Assembly (NCBI GenBank): GCA_022712315.1
Contig: JALAGS010000162.1
Coordinates: forward strand, 61,489-125,488
Direction: 5' to 3'
DNA length: 64,000 nt
DNA from: Sphingobacterium sp.
Lineage (GTDB): Bacteria; Bacteroidota; Bacteroidia; Sphingobacteriales; Sphingobacteriaceae
The position numbers and the translations under genes are program-made. The notes below the pieces were generated by a model. It saw nothing but the letters and a program-made list of their open reading frames with translations, had not been told where the DNA came from and did no database searches. Shown in pieces: positions 55,840 to 64,000 of the stretch; positions within the stretch are counted from its first letter, which is position 1; each line of letters starts with the position of its first letter.

Positions 55840-57051
55840 CTACACCTTTACATAAATCTTCTTTTTATCCAGCCAATAGCAGATTACCCACATCAACGCT
55901 AGGAAACATAGCGAATACACAAAAGAACCTACCTCCGGAGTTCCAGGTACTTTTGCACAAACATATTTATAGAACCAAGCAAAAGCATCGAGATATTTTT
56001 GTGTACCGTCTTCTTTTAATCCATCAGGAATACGAAATAACCCTAAGAAGCGCGGCAAGATACCACTCAGTACAAAGATAAACAGCGGATTTTTACCAAA
56101 AACATCAAAAAACTGTGTCAATTTATTTTTTACACCCTGTACTTCAATAAACCAGATCATGCCACCTATGGTCATTGTTGCCAAACCTGTGGTATAAAGC
56201 ACATAGGAACTTGTCCAGATCTTTTTATTGATCGGGAAACCCAAAGCCCATATCCAAGCCAATACAACCAAAATAAATCCGGTCACAAACATCCCTGCCA
56301 ATAATTTAAAATGCGGCTCATTAGACGAAGGCACCTTAGTCCATAACCAATCGACCTGGCCCTGTTTTTTAATAAATACACCAACTAAATACCCGAAAAC
56401 CACCTGAACGATGGTTGGCAAGGTACTCATCAGGCCCTCAGGGTCAAACGGTACACCTTCACCTTTGTAAACATGTGGTAAACCTAAAATGGCAATATCA
56501 TACTTTGTACCGAACCAGCCTTCTAAGCTATAAGGATCTGCTCCTCCTGCTATTGCGCAGATCGCCCAATATAACAAGAGAATACCCGTCGAGATCCAGA
56601 TAATAGTTTTCTCTTTAAAATAGTATGCAAGAATCGAAGCAAAACAGTAAGCAACAGCGATGCGTTGGAGTACACCGAAAATCCGAATTCCCCTACTCGG
56701 ATCAGTTCCGTCAACCCATTGTTTAAAAACTAGCTCCGCACCATCCCATTTCACAAAAGGCCACCAATTGATGAAAAGTCCAATGGCAAAAATCAAAATC
56801 GTCCGTTTAATTACTTTCTGCCAAAATACTGCAGGGCCAGCCTCCTGTAACCGAGGTATGACAAAAGACATGGCATTACCAACTGCGAAAAGAAAAAAAG
56901 GAAAAACCAGGTCTGTAGGTGAACATCCATGCCACGCTGCATGTTTTAGCGGTGCAAACATATGAGCCCATGTCCCCGGATTATTTACCATAATCATCAG
57001 TGCCACAGTAGCTCCACGAAATACATCCAGGGAGTAATAGCGTTGTTTCAT
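55840..57051 (-). CDS. DUF5009-type membrane acyltransferase-like protein
   Basis: Inner-membrane protein of 403 residues with about ten to eleven helices. It starts RYYSLDVFRGATVALMIMVN, as in DUF5009/NagX proteins related to human heparan-alpha-glucosaminide N-acetyltransferase (HGSNAT). The next conserved segment, HAAWHGCSPTDLVFPFFLFA (near 37-56), carries the His seen in that family. A likely role is acetyl transfer to sugars during glycan breakdown, but this is inferred from the family only. It is a single gene, divergent from the susC gene. Confidence 0.87.
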   Translation of the reverse strand: MKQRYYSLDVFRGATVALMIMVNNPGTWAHMFAPLKHAAWHGCSPTDLVFPFFLFAVGNAMSFVIPRLQEAGPAVFWQKVIKRTILIFAIGLFINWWPFVKWDGAELVFKQWVDGTDPSRGIRIFGVLQRIAVAYCFASILAYYFKEKTIIWISTGILLLYWAICAIAGGADPYSLEGWFGTKYDIAILGLPHVYKGEGVPFDPEGLMSTLPTIVQVVFGYLVGVFIKKQGQVDWLWTKVPSSNEPHFKLLAGMFVTGFILVVLAWIWALGFPINKKIWTSSYVLYTTGLATMTIGGMIWFIEVQGVKNKLTQFFDVFGKNPLFIFVLSGILPRFLGLFRIPDGLKEDGTQKYLDAFAWFYKYVCAKVPGTPEVGSFVYSLCFLALMWVICYWLDKKKIYVKV

Positions 57052-57434
57052 AATCAGATACTATAATTAAGAGGTAAATATAAGGTATTTGCTATTCATT
57101 TTTATGCCTAATCCATAATTTAATGGCACAAACGGGAAGAACAAGCGGTAAGATTGTTACAATAAGAGATGTTTGTATCAGTTTACAGGCTAAGAATCAA
57201 TATCTTTTTAAATATTTTTAAAAAGTATTTGAAACTTAACAGCGAATAACTAATTTTAGACAACAACTTTTATACTAACCATATTTTGTTGTTTAAACTA
57301 AATTGTCAGAATAACCATCTAACAAGCAAAAAATTATTAACGAAAGTACCTTAGATTAACAGAAAACTAGTTTAAATCCCAAGTAAGGATTTCACCTAGC
57401 ACTAAACAACTTTATTAACCTTAAATAATAGAAA
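57052..57434. other. Intergenic region upstream of susC
   Basis: About 380 A/T-rich bases between divergent genes. A probable susC promoter is at 57228-57258, which leaves a leader of about 170 bases. No sigma or anti-sigma gene is present and no strong hairpin was seen. Confidence 0.5.
57228..57258 (+). promoter_or_regulatory. Probable promoter of the susCD operon
   Basis: TTTG at 57228-57231 is followed after 19 bases by TAATTTTA at 57251-57258, 7 of 8 positions of TAnnTTTG. The long leader after it could hold control sites. Confidence 0.45.
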
Positions 57435-60400
57435 ATGAGTGTCTTTTACAAAAGAAGTGCAGGCTTAGCCCTATGCACGCTGTTTAGCGCAACATCCCTC
57501 TATGCGCAACAAACGGTTTCCGGAAAAGTCTCGGACAAAATAGGCCCTTTGACCGGAGCGACAGTAGCAGTCAAGGGATCCATTGTCAAAACGCTTACCA
57601 ATGAACATGGATCATTTAAAATCGATGCCGAAAAAGGACAGACGATCCGAATTTCTATGATAGGCTACAAAACCCAAGAAATTGTTGTCGGCTCCTCGGC
57701 CAATCTCAAAATTGAATTAGAAAGTGATGAATCTTCGTTAGATGAAGTGGTCGTTACAGCCTTGGGAATCAAAAGAGATAAAAAATCTTTAGGTTATGCG
57801 ACGGCAACTATTTCTTCCGATGACCTTTTAAAAGCCGGAGCGACAGAAAACCCCTTTTTGGCGATGTACGGAAAAGCCGCAGGTGTTGGTATTAACATTG
57901 GCTCAGCTGGTCCAACAGGCGGTGTTAATATTCGTATTAGAGGTGCTGCCGGTCTAGAATCTGGCACAAACACACGTCCATTATTCGTTGTAGATGGTGT
58001 TCCGCTTTATGACGAAAGTACTTCCATGGAATCAAGAGGATATGATCCTTTAAACTCTTTCGATATGGGATCTGGGATCAACGATCTTAATGCCGAGGAC
58101 ATTGAATCCATTGAAATTTTAAAAGGTGCAAAAGCAACGGTTCTCTATGGAAGTCAGGCTTTAAACGGAGTTGTTTTAGTAACAACAAAGAGTGGCAGAA
58201 AAACGCGTGGTTTAGGGATTCAACTCAATCAACAAATCAGTATTGACAAGCCTTTCACGTATATAGATTTTCAAAACGACTATGGATCAGGCGCTTCCAC
58301 TAATGACATTCAATACGCAGATATAAATGGTAAGAAAATTAGAAAACTGCCATTAAGCCGATTTAGCTTCGGTCCTAAATTTGACAATTCAGACATTATG
58401 CTATATGATAGCACGATGAGCACATATCATGCCTATCCAGATAATTTTATTAATTTTTTTAAAACAGGTATCAATAACAGAACAAACATAGCTGTTTCAG
58501 GTGGTGGAGAAATAGGTAGTGCACGTGCATCATATACCACGAATACCTACAACGATATCTTACCAGGTTTTAAACAAAAACAAAACACCTTCAGCTTCAA
58601 CGGTAATTTTATGCCTTCGAAATTTGCTAGCTTCGAGTTTGTTAATAATTTATACAGTGTTAATACAAGAAATAGAAGACCGAATATACAGCAATGGGTT
58701 GCGACAGGTTTGAATAGAGATTATGACTATAATTGGATCAAGGGATTCTATCATGACGCACAAGGGTATAGAAAAGATTTCGAACCATATGGTTTGGCAG
58801 GGAGTTCTCCTGGATTTTGGCCAAACGCTACGTCCAATATTTTATGGGAACAGAATGACAATTTAGACAAAGATAATAAGTTCCACCTAGTGAGTTCGAT
58901 CAAAACGACATTGCAATTCAGCCCTCATGTATCTTTTATCGGACAGGCTTCCATCGATTATACAAATACAGATATTGTCACAGAAAATAAAATAACAAGG
59001 ATGGTTCCCGATAGAATTGGTGGTGGATACAAATGGACCAAACGAAACACAACGGTCCAAAACTATCAAGGCTTAATGAAATATGAAAACAGTTTCAATA
59101 AAGACTGGAATGTTTTCGGTTTTATAGGTGGGGCATACCAAAAGATAACAGATAATAACATGTATACCTCTACAGGTAATATGGGGCTCTTATATCCAGA
59201 CTGGTATTCATTGAGTAATGCAAATATTGCCAATTGGCCTACTTCTGGAGCCAGAGGCCAAGTTATGGGTAATGGAAGAGGGTCTGATGTCTTATACAGC
59301 GTATTAGGATCAGCAACCGTTGCCTTTAAAGAAAGTCATTATTTAGAATTACAAGCCAGAAACGACTGGAACTCAACTCTTCAGTCACCCAACAATTCTT
59401 ATTTTTATCCAGGACTCTCCTATACATGGAATTTTTCAAATGATTTCCAAATACCAAAATTGCAATATGGAAAACTGAGAGTGGCGTGGGCTAATGTTGG
59501 TGGAGGCCCTTCCACTGCAACTGGAGACCGTTACTTCGCTAATAATGTATTCAGTGTTGGACAGCTACCCTACTCTTATGGCCCAATTACTGTGACGCCT
59601 CCATCAAGCCTCTTCTTAGAAATGATAAAGCCATTCCGGAAAAGAGAAATAGAAATTGGTTTTAATACAAGATGGTTCCAAAACAGTAGATTAGAAATAG
59701 ACTACTCTTTTTATAACAACAATACATATGATCAAATAATTTCTCAACCCTTATCTTCATCAACAGGATATTCCTCTGCTAAGATCAACACGGGAAATCT
59801 GAGAAACTGGGGACACGAAATATTTATCAAAGCAGCACCTATCGCAAATGAAAAATTTAGATGGGATCTAACGTTTACGGCCGCAAATCAATTTTCGAAA
59901 GTAGTTGCGTTATACCCCGGAATAACACAAAAGTTCATCACAGGTAATGGTGGCTTTCAAGTTTGGGCGGAAGAAGGGAAAAGAATTGGTGAGATTAAAG
60001 CATATGACTATAAACGAGACGATAGCGGAAATAAAATTGTAGGTCCAAATGGACTCTACCAATTATCGGATGATGTTTCTTATATTGGAAAAAATGTCAA
60101 TCCTGATATCTTCGGTGGCTTTATGAATGATTTCTTTTTCAAGGGATTTAATTTCCACCTTGGATTGGATTACAAATTTGGAGGATCAGTATTTTCTTAC
60201 ACAAACAACTACCTAATGGGAACCGGTGTTATCAAACAAAGTTTACCGGGCCGCGATGAAGAACATGGTGGAATTGCCTACTATATCGATAAAAGTAATA
60301 AATCCATTCAAACACAACATAACGCAACCGCTCCATCGGATTCCAAAGATGGAATCATTTATCACGATGGTATCATTTTGGACGGCGTAATGGAATCCAA

Positions 60401-60740
60401 CGGCAATTATATCAAAAATAGCCAGATCGTGAGCGCGCCAACGTATTATGGCACTTATATTAATGACCTCGGTACATCATGGCCGCCAGATCGTTTATAT
60501 AAAAACGATTACATTAAATTTAGAGAGATATCGGTTTCATATACGATTCCCCAAAGATGGGCCAACAACCTAAAACTTCAAAAATTGACTTTAACAGCGG
60601 CGGCCAGAAATCTTGGATATCTCTACAAGACTATTCCAAATATCGATGCCGAAGCAGCCCTTGGTGCACAATCGTACATTGAAAATTCGTTCTATCCATC
60701 TATCAGAACGTTCACATTTGGAGTTAATGTTAGTTTTTAA
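57435..60740 (+). CDS. SusC/RagA family TonB-dependent outer-membrane transporter
   Basis: Outer-membrane barrel that imports an oligomer, driven by TonB, with the SusD partner as lid. The 1101 residues run: signal peptide (AGLALCTLFSATSLYAQ), a carboxypeptidase-regulatory-like domain at about 27-105 (VSGKVSDKIGPLTGATVAVK), a TonB box near 107 (LDEVVVTALG), a plug with IRIRGAAGLESGTNTRPLFV near 168 and ILKGAKATVLYGSQALNGVV near 230, then the barrel ending in FTFGVNVSF. There is no STN domain, so sigma/anti-sigma control is not expected. susD follows 18 bases on. The substrate is unknown. Confidence 0.95.
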   Translation: MSVFYKRSAGLALCTLFSATSLYAQQTVSGKVSDKIGPLTGATVAVKGSIVKTLTNEHGSFKIDAEKGQTIRISMIGYKTQEIVVGSSANLKIELESDESSLDEVVVTALGIKRDKKSLGYATATISSDDLLKAGATENPFLAMYGKAAGVGINIGSAGPTGGVNIRIRGAAGLESGTNTRPLFVVDGVPLYDESTSMESRGYDPLNSFDMGSGINDLNAEDIESIEILKGAKATVLYGSQALNGVVLVTTKSGRKTRGLGIQLNQQISIDKPFTYIDFQNDYGSGASTNDIQYADINGKKIRKLPLSRFSFGPKFDNSDIMLYDSTMSTYHAYPDNFINFFKTGINNRTNIAVSGGGEIGSARASYTTNTYNDILPGFKQKQNTFSFNGNFMPSKFASFEFVNNLYSVNTRNRRPNIQQWVATGLNRDYDYNWIKGFYHDAQGYRKDFEPYGLAGSSPGFWPNATSNILWEQNDNLDKDNKFHLVSSIKTTLQFSPHVSFIGQASIDYTNTDIVTENKITRMVPDRIGGGYKWTKRNTTVQNYQGLMKYENSFNKDWNVFGFIGGAYQKITDNNMYTSTGNMGLLYPDWYSLSNANIANWPTSGARGQVMGNGRGSDVLYSVLGSATVAFKESHYLELQARNDWNSTLQSPNNSYFYPGLSYTWNFSNDFQIPKLQYGKLRVAWANVGGGPSTATGDRYFANNVFSVGQLPYSYGPITVTPPSSLFLEMIKPFRKREIEIGFNTRWFQNSRLEIDYSFYNNNTYDQIISQPLSSSTGYSSAKINTGNLRNWGHEIFIKAAPIANEKFRWDLTFTAANQFSKVVALYPGITQKFITGNGGFQVWAEEGKRIGEIKAYDYKRDDSGNKIVGPNGLYQLSDDVSYIGKNVNPDIFGGFMNDFFFKGFNFHLGLDYKFGGSVFSYTNNYLMGTGVIKQSLPGRDEEHGGIAYYIDKSNKSIQTQHNATAPSDSKDGIIYHDGIILDGVMESNGNYIKNSQIVSAPTYYGTYINDLGTSWPPDRLYKNDYIKFREISVSYTIPQRWANNLKLQKLTLTAAARNLGYLYKTIPNIDAEAALGAQSYIENSFYPSIRTFTFGVNVSF

Positions 60741-60758
60741 CCAATTAGACATTCAATC

Positions 60759-62513
60759 ATGAAAAAAATATCAATATTATTTGCCTCAGTCTGCCTCTTG
60801 TTTACAGGATGTAAAAAGACATTGGACAAGGAATTTACTAACCCTGAAATCTATGATAAAACAGGAAATCTTTTTAGTGGATTATTTACCTCTACACTAT
60901 ACCAGTGGAAATTTTATGTTCAAGATTATGGTGAATGGTGGTGGGATATCGCTGGAACAGGTGCCATGGGCGTTTCAGGTTACACACAGGTGTCGCAGCG
61001 TTATATAACGGACCGTTACGCTTGGTTTGGGCTTTATGATGACTTATCTGGGGTTAATGGATTTGGTAGTGAAAACCAACTATGGCAAAATAGGATGAAA
61101 GCATTCTATGAACGTGCAAATGCTTGGGCTGTCATTAAGGACAACCTTAATAATGTTTCGGGACAAGAGCTTGATGACAACCTTATCTATTATCATCTCG
61201 TGACTGTGGTCAAAGATTATGCGGCATTATTAACAGTGGACTTTTACAATTCTATTCCTTACTCGGAAGCATTCAGAGGTAAAGATCGGTTGTTTTTCCC
61301 AAAGTATGACGATCCGAAAGAGATTTATCTCAGTGTTCTAGACGATCTAAAAAAGATATCAGATGAGTTACCAACCGTTTATGGGAAAATGACTCCAGCA
61401 GCAATTTCAACATTTAAAAATCAAGATATTGCCTTTAGAGGAGACATTAATAAATGGCTTCAATATATTAATGCATTACGTCTAAAATACGCATTGAGAA
61501 TATCTGGAGTAGATGAAGCCACTGCAAAAAAACATATCAATGAAACATTGGCAAAGAATAATTTACCGACTACCGATATGGTTTGGCAAATGCCTTATGA
61601 TTTAGATCCTAGAAATGGGGGGGAATGGGTCAGGGGTTTATTTGAAGGCTGGGCAGGAACTTTCATCCCTGATATTATTATGAAACGGATGAACTACGGA
61701 ACAACCAAGTATGAATTAGGCGTGGATGACCCCAGACTTCCAATTATTGCTTTTCCAACAAAACATAGTGATTTCAGCAACTCTACAGGTGATTACCGCG
61801 GAGTCAGTATGAATGCAGATGCACAAAAACCAATTTATGACGGTGGAGAAAAATACTATACAGGTGGGCCAAATGGAAATATAGATGATCATTTCAAGCA
61901 AGATTCTAAATCACTCTATAATTTTGCAAACATCACAATGAACAAGAAGTTTCCTGTTTACATGATGTCTCAAGCCGAAGTTGATTTGATCTTAGCTGAA
62001 ATCAGCTTAAAAAATTTAGGGAATACTGGCCGTACTGCTGACGCACATATTAAAAACGCTATTACTAATTCAACCAATTTTTGGTACAATAGAAGCGCTG
62101 AAAGTGATTTTCAAAAGAGTCTGAGCATTTTACACCCTTCGAAGCCCGCACTTGCTGATATTACAAAATATGCTGATTTCGTTGCCGCTAAATATAATAC
62201 TAAAACAAGTCCAGACGATAAATTAGAAATTATAATGCAGCAAAAGTATATTCACTTAAATATTATGTGTCCTTATGAATTGTGGACGGAGGTAAGAAGA
62301 ACACGTCATCCTAAATTGGAGCCAATGACTTTCAATGGAAAAATCATGAAACCTTTTCCTGAAAGATTAAGATATCCTACTGCTGAACAACAAAACAATC
62401 CAGATAACTATAGTAAGGTCAAATCTGACGACAATTTCACAACACCTATCTTTTGGGTACCGCAAAATTTAAGAAATGTAAACCCTTACTGGAGCAATTC
62501 TAATTTCGAATAG
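60759..62513 (+). CDS. SusD/RagB-type surface nutrient-binding lipoprotein
   Basis: Surface lipoprotein of 584 residues that pairs with the SusC protein just upstream. The lipobox is LFTGC with lipid Cys18, followed by KKTLDKEF. The type is closest to the SusD_2 branch (NIMCPYELWTEVRRTRHPKL near 505 and a C-terminal FWVPQNLRNVNPYWSN), with TPR-like helices such as YAALLTVDFYNSIPYSEAFR near 150. It captures the glycan or peptide for import. No degrading enzyme is encoded beside it. Confidence 0.93.
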   Translation: MKKISILFASVCLLFTGCKKTLDKEFTNPEIYDKTGNLFSGLFTSTLYQWKFYVQDYGEWWWDIAGTGAMGVSGYTQVSQRYITDRYAWFGLYDDLSGVNGFGSENQLWQNRMKAFYERANAWAVIKDNLNNVSGQELDDNLIYYHLVTVVKDYAALLTVDFYNSIPYSEAFRGKDRLFFPKYDDPKEIYLSVLDDLKKISDELPTVYGKMTPAAISTFKNQDIAFRGDINKWLQYINALRLKYALRISGVDEATAKKHINETLAKNNLPTTDMVWQMPYDLDPRNGGEWVRGLFEGWAGTFIPDIIMKRMNYGTTKYELGVDDPRLPIIAFPTKHSDFSNSTGDYRGVSMNADAQKPIYDGGEKYYTGGPNGNIDDHFKQDSKSLYNFANITMNKKFPVYMMSQAEVDLILAEISLKNLGNTGRTADAHIKNAITNSTNFWYNRSAESDFQKSLSILHPSKPALADITKYADFVAAKYNTKTSPDDKLEIIMQQKYIHLNIMCPYELWTEVRRTRHPKLEPMTFNGKIMKPFPERLRYPTAEQQNNPDNYSKVKSDDNFTTPIFWVPQNLRNVNPYWSNSNFE

Positions 62514-62535
62514 CACATCATCTTATGTTATCAAT

Positions 62536-62570
62536 GGAAGCCTAGATCAAATTCTAGGCTTCCTACTTTT
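62536..62570 (+). terminator. susCD operon terminator
   Basis: An 11-bp perfect stem (GGAAGCCTAGA with TCTAGGCTTCC), loop TCAAAT, followed by a short T-run. It lies 22 bases after the susD stop. Confidence 0.85.
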
Positions 62571-62590
62571 TAAAGCACTTTATTAAGTAT

Positions 62591-62622
62591 TTTGAACTTA
62601 TACTAAAAATACTTTATATTTA
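62591..62622 (+). promoter_or_regulatory. Probable promoter of the ROK gene
   Basis: TTTG at 62591-62594 is followed after 20 bases by TATATTTA at 62615-62622, 7 of 8 positions of TAnnTTTG. The leader would be about 38 bases. Confidence 0.5.
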
Positions 62623-62664
62623 TTAAAACAATTATAACCTTTTCTATTACAACAAATTAAAGTA

Positions 62665-63837
62665 ATGAAAGCTGATATCTTAAGATTATTGTACTATAAT
62701 GGGATCCAATCTATTGCGGAAATCTCAAAGTATCTATCAAAGAGCACTCCAATCGTCACAAAAACGATTAATGAACTTGTTAAAGAAGGTCTTATACTTG
62801 ACCATGGCCTAGGTGAATCTACTGGCGGACGGCGGGCATCCCAATACGGCTTAAACAAGCAACTACCCTATTTAATCGCAAGTATAGCAATCGACCAATA
62901 TTATAGTTCCTTCACCATATCTGATTTAGCGCATAATATCATTGCTCAACAAAAAGACGTTGCGGTCAATCTGAAAGAACAAAATGCAGGTGAAATGATT
63001 CTAAAGCATTTAGAGGATATTATAATAAAAAATCAAATAGAAAAAAAACATATTATCGGAGTCGGTATCAGCATGCCCGGTTTTGTCAATCCTGAAGAGA
63101 AGATTAATGATTCTTATCCTAAAAATTCATCTCTTCACCATCTCTATAAGCAAATCGAAGATAAGTTAAAACTAAATACAGTTATCGATAACGATTCGAG
63201 ATGTATTGCTTGGGCAGAGAAAGAATTTGGTCATGGTGTCGACATTGCACACACACTTGTAATTAATCTAAATTGGGGAGTCGGTCTGGGAATTATCATT
63301 AATGGTGAAATTTTCAAAGGTGCCACCGGATTTGCAGGAGAATTCAGTCACATCCCCTTATCTGACAAAAATACCTTGTGCTCGTGTGGTAAACGGGGGT
63401 GTCTAGAAGTTGAAGCATCTCTTAACGCTGCCATACAGAACACAGAGTTTGATATCGAAAATGGAGAATATTCTATCTATTCCACATTTGTAAAAGCAAG
63501 CAGCAATAAATCCGATGCATTAATAGAAGCTGCCAAACTCGGGGACCAGATTGCAATTAACAACCTCGGAAAAATAGGCTATATGCTTGGCAAAGGGATT
63601 TCAACATTGCTACATATTCTTAATCCAAACAAAATAATTATCAGTGGACGTGGAGCTGAAGTGGGAAATATTATAGCACCACAGATACAAGTTGCCATTA
63701 ACGAATTCAGTATACCGAAAATAGCAAAGATGACAACCATTGAAATATCTTCACTTCATAAAAATGCACAACAGATGGGGACTGCAGCACTTGTTGCAGA
63801 CCATTTAATAGAAAACATCATAAGTAAGCAGATTTAA
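62665..63837 (+). CDS. ROK-family transcriptional regulator
   Basis: A 390-residue NagC/XylR-type regulator. A winged helix lies at about 1-60 (IQSIAEISKYLSKSTPIVTK), then the sugar kinase-like ROK fold with VINLNWGVGLGIIINGEIFK near 199, GEFSHIPL near 226, and the zinc motif CSCGKRGCLE near 239 (C-x-C-G-x2-G-C). The domain likely senses a sugar or sugar phosphate. It lies directly after the susCD terminator, with its own promoter, and may control that operon (inference from place). No glycolytic genes flank it in this window. Confidence 0.92.
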   Translation: MKADILRLLYYNGIQSIAEISKYLSKSTPIVTKTINELVKEGLILDHGLGESTGGRRASQYGLNKQLPYLIASIAIDQYYSSFTISDLAHNIIAQQKDVAVNLKEQNAGEMILKHLEDIIIKNQIEKKHIIGVGISMPGFVNPEEKINDSYPKNSSLHHLYKQIEDKLKLNTVIDNDSRCIAWAEKEFGHGVDIAHTLVINLNWGVGLGIIINGEIFKGATGFAGEFSHIPLSDKNTLCSCGKRGCLEVEASLNAAIQNTEFDIENGEYSIYSTFVKASSNKSDALIEAAKLGDQIAINNLGKIGYMLGKGISTLLHILNPNKIIISGRGAEVGNIIAPQIQVAINEFSIPKIAKMTTIEISSLHKNAQQMGTAALVADHLIENIISKQI

Positions 63838-63926
63838 TTAGCGATACCGCCATAATTTTAGATCAAAGCACTACAGTTATGCTAATGAACTTATAGCTAA
63901 TGTCAATATGACAAAGCAAATACACT

Positions 63927-63954
63927 AGCGTTCCATTACTGGAGCGCTTTTTTT
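63927..63954 (+). terminator. Terminator after the ROK gene
   Basis: A 9-bp stem with one G-T pair (AGCGTTCCA with TGGAGCGCT), followed by T7. It lies 90 bases after the ROK gene stop. Confidence 0.82.
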
Positions 63955-64000
63955 ATAACCACACCACACTATTTAAAGAAAACTAGCTAAAAAATATAAC

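Overview
The window looks like chromosomal DNA of a Bacteroidota bacterium of the Sphingobacteriaceae, most like Sphingobacterium. This rests on the gene content: alternative complex III (ActA-F) next to an A-type cytochrome oxidase with two subunit III genes, a SusC/SusD pair, a GH92 mannosidase and a DUF5009 protein. Promoters also follow the Bacteroidota form TTTG / TAnnTTTG, and Shine-Dalgarno sites are rare. No species can be fixed without a search.

Layout. 1-5.3 kb: glutamate synthase (gltB, cut by the left edge, and gltD), closed by a perfect 22-bp bidirectional terminator. 5.4-10.1 kb: a surface lipoprotein of the phytase-like esterase family and a 1010-residue VIT/vWA/TPR/DUF2135 protein. 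10.2-13.4 kb (minus): EamA exporter, LptF/G-type permease and tgt. 13.7-17.8 kb: glycosyltransferase, rsmG, two small unknown genes and dprA. 17.9-21.1 kb: an MHS-type transporter with a translationally coupled small membrane protein, the SRP RNA gene (ffs), and accD. 21.3-24.9 kb: a 111-residue HExxH membrane protein, a MerR regulator, a YfcE-like phosphoesterase, a TrmN6-like methyltransferase and a predicted beta-barrel protein. 25-29.2 kb: mutS, mtgA and a conserved unknown.

29.4-46.0 kb (minus) is the main functional block, a nearly complete terminal respiratory chain. Transcription runs actA-B-C-D-E-F, ctaC, ctaD, a hairpin, then ctaA, ctaB, two subunit III genes, subunit IV, a SCO-like gene and a DUF420 gene. 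ActABCDEF oxidises menaquinol and passes electrons through c-type hemes to CuA of CtaC and on to heme a/a3-CuB of CtaD. CtaA and CtaB make heme A. The SCO-like protein lacks every expected copper ligand.

46.5-50.7 kb: msrB, and a LacI regulator divergent from a secreted GH92 mannosidase with three TTACTAA heptamers between them, then a DUF493 gene. 50.75-52.09 kb: an intact IS256-family element with 24-bp inverted repeats and a perfect 8-bp target duplication, inserted in the 5' arm of a terminator hairpin. 52.1-57.1 kb (minus): a TonB-C-like secreted protein, pnp, rpsO and a DUF5009 protein. 57.4-63.8 kb: a SusC/SusD uptake pair followed by a ROK regulator.

I found no CRISPR array, prophage, tRNA or rRNA gene, and no clear new multi-gene system. 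The most notable signals are the IS inside a terminator, the ligand-less SCO protein, the Tgt without zinc cysteines, the plug-like segment in the VIT protein, a free-standing M56-like mini-protease, two probable leaderless genes, and an rsmG start that reads like a one-base deletion.
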